A DNA stretch of 64,000 nt from Calvatia gigantea (lineage: Eukaryota > Basidiomycota > Agaricomycetes > Agaricales > Lycoperdaceae), in contig JACAAK010000010.1 of NCBI GenBank assembly GCA_025093985.1, forward strand, positions 955,501 through 1,019,500, given 5' to 3'. Below are positions 47,217 to 58,397 of the stretch, one piece after another (position 1 is the stretch's first letter; each line of letters opens with the position of its first letter). The translations under genes were made by a program, and so were the position numbers. The notes under the pieces were generated by a model. The model saw nothing but the letters and a program-made list of their open reading frames with translations, was not told where the DNA came from and searched no databases.

Positions 47217-50200
47217 ATGGACATTCTCATCTACAACGACGACCACGACCATCGCAGCTCACAAAAAGACTTCCTGGGCTCCATATTCCAACAGACACCC
47301 GCTGATGCAGCAGGACCACACTCACCAACAGCAGGGAACATCGTCTATGCCATTTCAGTCCTCGTCAAGGACACCCCCGATCCCACAGCCAGTAAACGTC
47401 CCTCTCTCGCCTGTATCTAATCTTCAAAACCAGCTCGCACTGAACATGCTTAACAACATGATGCAAATCCAGAGCGTCGGAGATCAGCTCGCCGGTATAG
47501 CAGCGCAACAAACGCAAGGCGTCGGGTCTTCTAACATGCAGTACAACCCCCAAGCAATTTTCGTTGAACAGCAGTTCAAACTATCCCAAGCTTCAGCAGC
47601 TCCAACAACTACAAAATCAAATTTTTCAACAACAGGTTGGTTCGTCGTAATTTCAGTATCGGACGCTCATTCTTAGGTCATGGGCAGATTGCTTTAATAT
47701 CCGGGCAGTCCTTCCTGCCAACTTCTCCCACAATGGGCGGCCCTAGTGTTCTCTCCAGTAACTTGTCCCTCTCTTCGATGAAAGAGCAAACTTCTTCCTC
47801 CGCCTCTCATAATGACACTGTAGCGTCTTATGCGGGACTTCCCACACCAGGTATGTCGGTCCTCGCCTAATTTATTTTTTGCTGCATGGGTTGAAAGCAA
47901 AACGAGCAGGCTCCTCCTCCGAATTACGCCCACGGGATGATGCAGTGGATTTCGTTTCCCCCATGATTCTTAGCACGAATTCCTTCCTGAACTCACCAAT
48001 CTCTCCCCGAATCTCCCACCATTCCAATAATCATCATTTTCAACATTCGCATCAACATAACTCACATGCCCAATCTCACCACTTCCACTCGCATGCGCAC
48101 ACAGCACCACCTCAAATCGCCTTCCAGATCCAGTCGGGCATACCTTCCAATCCTACAAGCCCAGATTTCAATGGTGCTGATGTTCCGCCTTCAACTACAC
48201 TATCCAGCGTTTCTGGGATGCACGGTGGGGAAGTTGACGTTGATATATCACCCCTAACAAGCCCCTGGCTCGGCGCTGCTGGTAACCAGCATCAACCCCA
48301 ACACCACCAGTTACAAAGCGGGGTGGATTCCGGACTCAATTTACACAGCACTCAGTCTCCAAGCTTCGGGCACCACAGTCGCGGTGCGGTACCCTCCAAT
48401 TTGCGCTCCAAGCGACCTGTTGAGGGAGAGACTGGCAATGACCACAACGACCAATCCAGCTCGAACGGCCCGCCTTCTGGCAATACCTTCGATACGTCGG
48501 AACCCTTAAGAAAAAAGCATACTTTGCACATCCCATCTACCATGTCTGGACTCAATCGTCCTCCCCAACACCAGCAGCTTACTCTCCTTCCACCACCTTC
48601 TGCTTCGCCTGTTGTTTCTCCAACGTCCCCTACATCTGCCGGATTGAACTCCACAAGTCATAACCATCCATCAACGTCCCCACCGACGTTTTCTAATGCT
48701 TCATCGGGCCTAGGAACATCTTCCCAGAGGAGGGTGCACCGAGGCTCGAAATCCGTTAACAACACGCCCCTAATACGCGCCCAAAGAAGTAGAATGAACA
48801 GTGTCACCCGAAACCAGGCTAATTCGGGCACGAATTCAAATTCGAACTCGAATACAGGGCTCGCGCTACCTTCACATACGATGGGCGGCAACGGTGGGAG
48901 TTCAAGTTTGACGAATACACCCTCCATATCGACGATGGCTTCTGGATCGAATATGTCAATGATGGTTGTCGGCGACACACCTTCGCCTGTGGATTTGGAC
49001 TTGAGTATGCCTCCCCCTGCCCCTCCGGAGCATGCCAATTCGAACTCGAATGGTGCGTTAGGTTCAGGTGCAGGGGCGAGCCCGAATCCGAACCTGGAGT
49101 CCGGTTCGAATGGAGGAGTAGGGTTTGGAGATGAACCTAGGTTGTTACCCGCGACGCCTGCAAGCATCATGAAACTTGCTCCGTTAAGCAACGGACACAG
49201 TGGACGTTCACGACAACAACAACCGATCAATGAGGTCGGTATGGTGGGTACCACAGGAAAAGATAAGAGAGGCCAGGAAACAGAGAAGGAGGGAGGCGAG
49301 AAGGGGAAAGGGACCGAAAAGGAGAAGGATGGGAAAGGGAGGGGTCTGGGTCCAGGCGGATCTGGGACGAGCATCGCGACGGGTAGGACAACACGAAGGA
49401 GCACCACTGCTGCTGCCGGAGCTACTGGAAGTGGCCTTGGTGCAAGTCCAGGGCTGAAGGCTATATTACCTGGTTCGTTCTCTTCAATAGTACGCGCCTA
49501 ATTGCTAATGTCATAACAGCGAATATCCTTGACCTGAATTCCCCGTCTTTGCACCTCCCCTCGGGTTCTTCCTCGCGGATTGACCATCAAAATCAACAGC
49601 AACAAAATCAGCAACAACCGCGCAAAACGTCACACAAAGCCGCTGAGCAAAAACGTCGGGACTCACTTAGATCAACATTTGATGACCTTCGTACATTGCT
49701 ACCACCCATTCCTCTATCATCCGAGATGGATGACGGTGCGAATGGTGGGAGTGTTATACCGGGTATACCAGGCGCATGGCCTCCTCGCTCTTCATCACTT
49801 CTTCCCGGCTCTCTCCCGCCGCGAGGTCCTCCAAAGACGGGCGCGGACGGCCCTAACAAAGGCGTGAGTAAACTACAGCTGTTGATCTGCGGGAATGAGT
49901 ACATCAGAGTGCTGAGGTCCCGCGTTGAGAGGAGGGACGAGGAGATTGCGAGGCTGAGGAATGAAGTTGGGAAATTAAGAGCTCTGGTGCGGGAGATGAC
50001 GCTATCCGGCGCTGCGAAAGGTGCGAGTATGGGTGGGGATGTCGACATGCTCGATGCGGATCCTTGCTTCGATCTAGACTTGGACTTGGAGAGGGATCTG
50101 GACGCAGTCGAACTTCAGCCTAGGGATGGTAACAATGGCGACGGGCTGACTGGAAATGGAGGAACAGGGTTGAATACAGGTGCCATGACTGTCAGTTTTA

Positions 50201-50268
50201 GTGTCGGTGCGCTTGGGAGTGTAGGTGAACAGCCAGATGAGGAGGGCGATATCCCTACAGGCGATTGA
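47217..50268 (+). CDS. bHLH transcription factor, Gln/Ser/His-rich
   Basis: Start MDILIYNDDHDHRSSQKD at 47217. A Gln-rich coiled segment (KLQQLQQLQNQIFQQQ) is followed by IALISGQSFLPTSPTMGG, then a very long disordered region (47927-49470) with poly-His, poly-Asn and Ser/Pro. RKTSHKAAEQKRRDSLRSTF is the basic region with the His-Glu-Arg pattern of E-box binders; helix 1 runs to DDLRTLLPPIP, a Pro/Gly loop of ~60 residues follows, and helix 2 is KLQLLICGNEYIRVLRSRV, continuing into a leucine-zipper-like RDEEIARLRNEVGKLRALV. Introns at ~47635-47689, ~47852-47907 and ~49472-49519. Two extra bases must be discounted: the CCC run at 47298-47300 and GCTT at about 47589. The loop is unusually long for a bHLH. 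Nuclear E-box binding is inferred. Confidence 0.82.
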
Positions 50269-50455
50269 CTCTCTGGAGTTTTCAGTTTCGACAGCCTGTA
50301 TGGTACTAACGACCTTGAATCCGGTCAACAGGCTTGGTAGCGATCTAATGCCGTCGATAAATGGAGACTCGAGGAAATCCTAGATGTGCTTATATGATAC
50401 CCTCTCTTTTTACGTCGATGTACGATATGCAGCGTTCTAGACGGCCCTTTGTATC
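50269..50455. other. 3' flank of the bHLH gene
   Basis: Short AT-rich stretch leading to the MITE; no gene seen. Confidence 0.4.
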
Positions 50456-50603
50456 CACTGCGCCAACGAGTCAATGTAGCTCAGGTCGTATTGAAATCAT
50501 ATCAATTGCAAAAGGTGTAAATCGTGTCATATTGAAGACTACACTCTTTGGATTTAATATGATATTGATATGAAGAGTGTCACATCAACTCGTTGGCGCA
50601 GTG
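50456..50603. mobile_element. 148 bp MITE-like element with 16 bp terminal inverted repeats
   Basis: CACTGCGCCAACGAGT at 50456-50471 is the exact reverse complement of ACTCGTTGGCGCAGTG at 50588-50603. TATC directly flanks both ends (50452-50455 and 50604-50607), a 4 bp target-site duplication (5 bp if the preceding G is counted). The interior is AT-rich with partly complementary arms and has no ORF, so it is non-autonomous. The flanking transposase of the Tc1 type (58398) leaves TA duplications and is not its obvious source. Confidence 0.75.
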
Positions 50604-50870
50604 TATCAGGACACCTTTCGGACCGGGTCTAATCGCTCCCCTGGAAGAACTTTCATTCACTCGTCGGTACCATGGGATATTTAATATTATGACCTATTTA
50701 TGTTTTGACAGTGGGTGGTTTACAACGACCGAAGATAATTTCTTCATAATTATTTCATGAGACAAAGTGACGGCGTAAAATACCCCAGAGATTTCAATAC
50801 AAGTACAGTATACGATAAGACACTCTTGGATGAGCAAGCATCTATTTCCATGGGAGGCGCGAAAGGAACA
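50604..50870. other. Short AT-rich spacer
   Basis: No gene seen between the MITE and the membrane-protein pseudogene. Confidence 0.35.
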
Positions 50871-53128
50871 TCAGGATCTGTCTTGAGATTCAATCAACTT
50901 GATATCCTCCCCATGTTCGCCCCTCTTTGACCGACTGAGCTCCAGCGCAACTTTGGCCCTACCTCTACCATTCGACCACTCATTCCTGTCATTGGAGTAG
51001 TCCTGGGTGTCGTCAGCGTCCATGTCCAAGAAGGACGTCTCGGAGGAACTAGTATGAGAGATGTCCGACTGCGCCACCCCCAGACTCCGAGCACCATCCC
51101 TGCTCCGAACACGGAGGGCTGACGTTCCAATGACAACGCGTCCGACTGGAGTATTATTAAAAACATCACCGATCCTATCCGAAAGTTATGGAGCGAGTTT
51201 TGAGAATGAAGATAGCTCCAAGAAACGATGGCATCCAGATGAGAAAAAGGACGAAACCGGGGACGCCATACCGAAAATAATATTGGATCGTCCTCAAGTG
51301 TTCGGATACCAACAAAGAGTGATTCGCCTGGGTGCCGATCAGGTTGTTGGTCACTATACCCGTCCAGATAAGGTTACATATATGAGCGATTCCAAGAGTT
51401 GAATTTTGAGTGACTGGAGACCAGAACTTCGTCTAGAGGCCGACGTCCGATTTCCCCGAGTAATCCAAAAAAGTGCCCCGATCATATCCAAATAAGCCAC
51501 AGACCTGCTTCCATGCACTTCCATGGGCGGATGCAGGTAAACCGATGGGGAAGGACAACCCAGAGATGGCGTTGCCTGCTGGCAGGTAGAAGGTCTTCGC
51601 ACGAATCGTCCAAAGAGAAGAATCATCTTCATATTGATTGTCCACCCGTCCCCAAATAATATCGACCTCGTTGGTGCTCAAATTCGTCTTCTCCATTGCC
51701 CAGAGTGCATCCAAGTTGCTAGGCTCGTGCGAGACTTGTATGTTCTAGAAAATCGCTGGTGCTTTTTGCTGAGAAGGTAACTCTCTGGATTGACGCAACA
51801 GTGGTGCTCGCACAGCCATAGATATCCTGCTCCCACCTTGATCCACGGTTGAAGTCATGCGAGTCTCCGCCATCGGTTTGCAAAGGTGGTCCAAAAACTA
51901 TGCCACAGCCAATATGGACATTTGTGTTATTCGTGGAATCATCTTTGCCATATCCCCGGCATATAGGGGAAGCATCTGTTGCATTGGGATACCTGGGCTG
52001 AAGAACGTTGAAATATCTGACACACTGGCTCCAGAATGTAAAGATGTTTCCTCCCGTGCTCCTATTGACTGCGTAAGATGCCCCAACAAAAGATGATTCA
52101 CTTGTGATGTTGAGAACTGACATTGTGAAAAAGTCGTTGTATGCTCCACTGACGTACTATGCATGCTGGGGGAGATCAATATGCCTGACCATAGCAGTGA
52201 GGAGAAGGCAGATCATGTGGGAGATTGATGAATGCTCCATTGTCGGTGAGGTTGAAACTGAAATCCAATGGCCTTTCATCAGGACCATCCATCAGGGAAT
52301 ATTCAATTGTCAAATTGGTGTTGATGCATTGCGTCTCTGGTTCAAGTCAAAGGACATCCTCAGACCACGTTGCACCTGTCTGTGACGTTAGGCACAGACT
52401 AGCCCCAAAAGCCGACTCCTGGATGGTCAAGCGACATATCGATGATGACACCTTCCACAACAGAGGTACCAGTTTGCAATATGAAAGTCTATGCTGTGCC
52501 CAGGACCCCAAACACTACAATTTTGGTTTGCATTTCTGGAATAGAATCTGCAATATTGTATATAAAATGGTCCATGCTGGGTACTATTGAATATCTCACA
52601 TATGGATTATCATTTCCAAACAGGGCAGAAAGCTGATTCCAGCTGGTACACCAACATCCATATGCAAAGCTTGTGCAGTCAGATCTAGTCAGAAGGCCAA
52701 GGGAAGATGTATTGGGGATGTATTGTCCCCCAAGTTGACAAGGATCTGTGGGCATTGGTAGGCCTTCACTAAGACCCAAAGGGAGCAGAACTCTGGCTAG
52801 GGCGACCAGGATGGTCATCAGCACAGCCAAGTGAGAAGTGGCCACTACAACTACTCCTGACATCTTCAGTGGAACTGGAATCAGTATGCAGGGTAGAAGA
52901 CCACAGGGAAGAATGTAGACTTCTGCTGGTAGAACTCCATGAGAGGGCTGTGTTAATTTTGGGCATGAAATGGATTAGGAGGGCAATGACAGAAAGTGAG
53001 GTAGTGAGTTGAATGAAGGTAATAGTGGCATTGATTATAGTTGCCACTTGAGTGACAGATATTCTGGACACCATGTAGGTCATGCCTCCAAAGGTTTGTT
53101 TGTTAGTTGCAAAATGTTGTTTCTCCAC
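50871..53128 (-). pseudogene. Decayed paralogue (copy A) of an Agaricomycete membrane protein
   Basis: Shares exon content with copy B at 55887-58217: the first exon (ATIINATITFIQLTTSL, IHFMPKINTALSWSS), LARVLLPLGLSEGLP, then WAMEKTNLSTNEVDIIWG and FYLPAGNAISGLS near 51460-51714. The 5' half (52100-53128) shifts frame repeatedly and hits stops where copy B stays open, so this copy is broken. It is also stripped of CpG: no CG dinucleotide between 52442 and 52802 or 52805 and 53323, whereas copy B has many at the aligned positions, often as CA or TG here. The 3' half keeps CpG and longer open frames. Function of the family unknown; a membrane-anchored glycosylated ectodomain is likely (NxS/T sites). 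Confidence 0.7.
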
Positions 53129-53465
53129 AAATCAGAATGCTCACTGGTCAGAGAACTTGGAAAGTAGTGATGGCAGGGGGCACAAGCCAGGAGCTTCCAC
53201 CACAGTTAGCCAAAGACAGAGGTCAACATTTCAAAGCTCACTGGGTGGTACCCATTGTAGGGTGCATTGCATAGGGGCCTTTCCAAAAATAAACAAATCA
53301 TGATTGAGGAGGGGAGGGACATCCGGACCACCATTGTTGGTGTTTCCTGCCAAAGGCAATGTATTTGGAATGACTTGTGCCTTGTTTTCCAGTATCAGGT
53401 GTTAAGACGAGTACACCACAGTAGCTAAAGCGCTAGTGGCGGAGGGAAGTCGTACTCACTGGGTT
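53129..53465. other. Spacer between copy A and the copia LTR
   Basis: CpG-free up to 53323, like the adjacent pseudogene; no gene seen. Confidence 0.4.
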
Positions 53466-53810
53466 TGTTGAGATGTTGATTATATACCATTGCTAGAGGA
53501 TATCTTAGTGGAATGTTGGGCAGAAGAGTAGACTGGATTGTCTAAAGAATATACGCATACTACATAGGTCTTATCTATCTAATGTCTCTGGTCTGTGCGC
53601 CGTTCTACCTAATACAGGTGAGGTCTTATCTGCCAGTAGCATATACAGAGCATACTGCGTACATTGTTCTATTTAATAGACCATGACCAGCAACCTAGAG
53701 TGCGGTCTAGTACATTGTTCGTTATCTCTCTTCAAGAGTGAAGTACTCAAAAACCCGTTTCAGCTATAAATAGACTGAACCAGCGTAGTGGTACGGATCG
53801 AGATTCAACA
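53466..53810 (-). repeat. Ty1/copia LTR (345 bp, 3' LTR of the minus-strand element)
   Basis: On the minus strand it starts TGTTGAATCTCGATCC and ends CATCTCAACA, giving TGTTGA...TCAACA short inverted ends. A purine tract AAGTGAGGAGGAG directly precedes the start, as expected for plus-strand priming upstream of a 3' LTR. A TATTTATAG box lies ~35 bp in. No matching 5' LTR was found near 61850, so the element is truncated or rearranged. Confidence 0.7.
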
Positions 53811-55640
53811 CTCCTCCTCACTTGAAGGAGGGAGATTAACGTTTCAATGATCGAGCGGTTTTATCCCATGCTTCGATGTCGGAACCGAAAATCAGTCCAA
53901 GCTCAGGGCGGAAGAGATTGATTTTGGTTACGCCAAGATTCTTTGTAAAGATATCGGCGGGATTGTCCTGTGAAGACACATCACCAATAACAATAATTCC
54001 CTCCTCAACTAATTCTCGCACATAGTGGTAATGAATATCCACGTGCTTCGATCGTTTTTCAACAATGGGATTTTCAGTCCAAAATTTGGACCCATCGTTG
54101 TCACTGTAGAGAATAGGAGTTGGGTGCTCAATTTTGAGCTCCTCCAGAAGCTGTGACAGCCATTTCACTTGTCGTGAAGCGTCAGACAGTTCTTTGTATT
54201 CCGCCTCAGTGGATGATAATGAAACCGTCTTTTGTCATCGCGAAGTCCAGGTTACAGCACCGGACACGATCATACAAACGTTTCCCGATACAGATCGGCG
54301 GGTTTCTGTATCTTGAGCCCAGTCCGAGTCACTGAGGCATTCCAGCGTCACCGCAGATTTCCCAGTATCGCCTTCATATTTCAATGCATAGTTCCTTGTC
54401 ATAGACAAGTACTTTAGTACATAAACTCCAGTGCGATAGTGCTCGGGTGCGGGGTTAGTGGCATGTTGTGCCAGCTTAACTACGGCAAAGGCTATGTCGG
54501 GCCTAGTACCGATCATCAAGTACATTAAAGATCCAACCAATTGTTGGTACTTTAGACGGAAGGGGACTGTCACAGTTTCCTTGTTTGATACAAACTGGAA
54601 GCCAGCAGGTAATGGTGTTTTAGCCGCGGCAGACTGCGGAACCTGGAAGCGCTGCAAGATCTTATCCAGGTATTTCACCTGTTGGATGAAGATTTGACGC
54701 TTGGAGCGATTCCTCGTGATTTTCATCCCAAGGAATTCTTCACAGGGACCGTGATCTCTGCATTCCCACTTTTTGGTAAACTTTCCCTTCAACTCTTTGA
54801 GGAGGGGGGAGTCTTTCTTTCCCAGGAAATTCACGTCATCAACGTAGACAATGGCTACTACTAGCTCTTTCGTCTTTGGATGTCTGTGAAAGTATACAGC
54901 GTAGTCGGATTTGCAGCGGGTAAATCCCAGCTCAATCATAGATTGATGTAATTCCTTCCACCACTGGCGACCGGCTTGTTTAAGGCCATAGATCGCTCGT
55001 CTAAGTCTCCATACTTTTCCTTCCTGCCTGGGAAGTCGAAACCCTTCGGGCTGTTCCATGTATATTTCCTCGTCCAGTTTGCCATATAAATAGGCAGTTT
55101 TTACGTCAACGCTATGCATATCCCAATCATGGATTGCAGCGAGTGCGAAGCTTACGCGTGCTGACTCGTAGCGGACAACTGGTGAGAAAAGCTCGTTATA
55201 GTCGATGCCTTCAATCTGTGAGAACCCCTTCGCAACTAGGCGAGCTCGCAGGCGGCCATCAGACTTTTCGAGAAATACCCAACAGTTTTTCACTGTCCTC
55301 CTTCCTTTCGGAAGATCTACCAGTTCATATACTCCGCGTTTTTTTCAATGCGTCGAGTTCCTCGATACACGCAGCCATCCATAGCATTCCGGTGCGAGGC
55401 AAGGGGTGGGGATGGTCAACTACGAATTTTACGTGCCTTACCTGCTTCGTGGACATTTACAGACATTGTCATTTTGCATAGCCCCAGTTTAATAGAATCT
55501 ATCTCCCGCTTAGTTGTTTTACAGACCGTTTTACCTCACAAAACGTAATTTCGTGACCAACACCGTAGAAAATTTGGCATCACTTTGGTGTCCTTTTTCA
55601 TTGATCCGGTGCTCTGCCAACTTATTGTAGGTAGCTACAT
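53811..55640 (-). mobile_element. Ty1/copia reverse transcriptase-RNase H fragment
   Basis: The minus-strand frame 54235-55293 reads as a copia RT: NCWVFLEKSDGRLRARLVAK, FSQIEGIDYNELFSPVVRYE, DVKTAYLYGKLDEEIYMEQP, then LRRAIYGLKQAGRQWW and the catalytic IVYVDDVNFLG. RPDIAFAVVKLAQHATNP and CLSDSDWAQDTETRRSVSG follow; the RNase H end continues in another frame at 53836-54168 (KWLSQLLEELKI, HYHYVRELVEEGII). Upstream, an A7 homopolymer (55339-55345 as T7) shifts the frame by one base just before RGVYELVDLPKG. The linker before it (to ~55640) carries several stops. Not autonomous as it stands. Confidence 0.88.
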
Positions 55641-55886
55641 AATTTGACGCCGGTAGGAATACAACCCGACCTGTAATGATTCGACACGGAATTATATTTG
55701 AGTTCTGTCTCTCTTCGATTTCGGGATATTGTTAACTCTCTAAGACTATGCATTCTCAAAGGGTACTTGTGGCTGCTATCTGTATTGACCCATGAATTAC
55801 ATGAATCTATAGACGCGGAACCGGTCAAGCAAGCGAGAGTTCAGCGTCCGAGATTTGGTGATGTTGGAATGTCGGCTAAAAATATA

Positions 55887-58217
55887 TTAGCGAGAGAGTG
55901 GTTGGTAACTGTGATTGGGGCAATATTTCACGATTAGGGTAACCGGGTAAAGATGATTAGAAATATTCAAGCCAGGATTAAATCGATGCATAGACGGGCC
56001 CACTTTTAGTGAGAGACCGTAGGTCAGGTACTGTTCGGAGATTCCACCAACTCGGTGTTTCCTCGTGCACATTGTGGCTAGTCGAGGCGACTCAAGCGCA
56101 ACTTTGACATCCCCGTCGGCATTGGGCCGCTCTTTCTCATTCTTGTGGTGGCAGTGACGGTGGACGTGTGGATTGTCACTCACGTTCAGGGGAGAACCCC
56201 TTGGAGGGTTAGAGTGATGGAATTCCGAGTAGGACATCTCCATAGCTTGAGTGCTACCATGATGCTGAACGTGCAAGGCTGACATTCCGATAACAACGTG
56301 GCCGACAGAGGTATGGTTAAGGACCATCCTCATACGTCCAAAAGTGAGGGAACGAGTGGCGAGAAGGAAGATGGCTCCAAGAAACGACGGCATCCAGATG
56401 AGAAGGACGAAACCAGGTACGGCGTATTTGAAGTCATATTGGATCGTCCCTAGGTGTTCGGATACAAGTAAAGTGTGGTTCACCCGGGTACCAACGAGGT
56501 TGTTGGCCATTTATATCTATCTAAATGAGGTTGCATATACGCGCATTTCAAAGGATTGAATCTCCGGTGACCAAAGTCGTACTATCCGGAGTAATCCGTA
56601 ACACCGTCGGTATAACCAGGTGAGGAATACACCTCGCTCCATACGTATGCATGGGCCACAGCGGGTAGACCATCAGGCAAGACTTCCCATACGGAAGATG
56701 ATCCTGCTGGTAGATAGAAAGTATCCCCGCGAATCGTCCAGGGAGAGGAACCATTTTCATAACGATTGTCAACTCGTCCCCAGAATAAATCGACGTCAGT
56801 GATGTTCATATTCGTTTTCTCCATTGCCCACAAAGCATCGGGATTCGTGGGAAACTCTAAGATTTCGGATATCGTTCGTGCGGTTGATGGAGAAGGCGAC
56901 CCTCTGAGTCGATGCACGTGTAGTACTTGCGCACCCGTGCAGGTCCTGCTTCCACTTCAATCTGAGGCTGAAAATGCGCGGATCTCCACCATCGGTTCGT
57001 AAAGATGGACCAAGAACTATACCAAGCTAACGTGCACATTTGTAATGTTCGCTGTATCACCTCCACCATATTCACGGCACAGAAGGTCAGGACTCACTTC
57101 TACCGTCTCATTGAGGTAGCTGAGCGGTAGGGTGTTCATCTTTCCGAGGTGCGAGCTGTAAAGGTAGATGCTGCTGAATGTGTTGACTGGGTGAGATTTT
57201 GCAACGGAGGACGACTCTCGCGTTATGTTGAAAAATAGCATGGCAAACTGATTGCCATATGCTGCACCTTTGTATGCATGCTGTGTGAGGTCAATATGCC
57301 TGACCGTTGCGATCGAGAGGGGGAGGTATGTGGGAGAGGTTGACAAATCCTCCAGTGTCAGTGAGGTCAAAATCCATGGGCGACTGGTTAGGACTATCCA
57401 CCAGGATATAATCAGTTGTCAAATTCGTGTTAACACATTGCGTGACTGGTTCCAACCATAAGACGTCCTGGGACCACGTCGCGCCGTTTGCTGTATTAGG
57501 TACCGACTGATCCCAAAAGCCAATCCCTGGGTGGTCGAGCGACATATCGATGGTAACACCTCCGGTGACGAAGGTATCGTTACGCGGGATGAAAGTTTGC
57601 GCAGCCCTTGAGAATCCGATGCTACAATTTTGCATCCGGGTCGGGCCGCCCTCATGAAATCTACGAAATTCCATCGCGAATGGTCCGTGAGGGGTACTGT
57701 TGAATATCCCGCGTATCGATGGAGCAATAATTGTGACATTTGGATTGTCATTTCCGGGGCAGGGCACTAGGCCGAAACCGCCACATTGGCGTCCGTGCAC
57801 GAAGCTTGATCGATCGAGTGTGGTTGAGAGGCCGAGGGGCGTAGTGTCAAGGACATACCGACCGTCGAGCTGACGGGGGCTTGCAAGCACTGTCGGGCCT
57901 TCGCTAAGGCCCAACGGGAGCAAGACTCCGGCGACGGCAACGAGGATGGTTGTGAGTGTAGTCGAATGTGAAGTGATTCGAAGAGGGGCTCCTGAGGTCT
58001 TGATAGAGCTGGAACCCGTACGCAGGATGGTAGGCCACAAAGAAGAATCCAAGATTCTGCTAATCGAGCTCCATGAGAGGGCCGTATTGGTTTTGGGCAT
58101 GAAATGAATTAAAAGGATGACGATAGAGAGGGAAACTGCGAACTGAACGAATGTGACGGTGGCATTGATTATGGTCGCTGCCTGAGCAACGGAAATTCCA
58201 GACACCAGGTAAGTCAT
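55887..58217 (-). CDS. Agaricomycete membrane protein with glycosylated ectodomain (copy B)
   Basis: ATG 58217 starts MTYLVSGISVAQAATIINAT; first exon is ~308 residues with hydrophobic segments at residues ~15-38 (TFVQFAVSLSIVILLIHF) and ~88-105 (ILVAVAGVLLPLGL), then a Cys-containing ectodomain with many NxS/T sites. Further exons: MLFFNITRESSSVAKSHPVN (~57240), PDALWAMEKTNMNITDVDLF (~56840), and a last exon opening near 56510 whose VPGFVLLIWMPSFLGAIFLL is a third membrane segment, followed by a His-rich cytosolic tail. Exact splice sites between exons are not resolved. A paralogue of the decayed copy A on the same strand. I know similar predicted proteins in mushroom genomes but no assigned function. 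Confidence 0.6.
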
Positions 58218-58397
58218 GCCTCTCTAGGTCGAATATCAAATGACATCGCTACTAACTCAAAAGGTGCTCACCTACAATGCTAGGAAGAAACTGGCAGAGG
58301 ATGGGGGAGAGGTGGTAAGATGCGTTTTATCTCCAGCCACTTCCAAACCCCATGGACAAACCGCTGATAATGATCAATGAATTACAAAATGGGTATT
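58218..58397. other. Spacer between copy B and the transposase
   Basis: No gene seen; GGACAAACCG at 58354 weakly resembles the GGGACAAAACCG repeat at 59738-59758 and might be a degraded left end of the transposon. Confidence 0.3.

Noticed and set aside
48658..49407. 249-codon minus-strand frame inside the bHLH gene
   Set aside because: Antisense shadow of the Ser/Gly/Asn-rich linker; no motif and the plus strand continues in frame to the bHLH domain.
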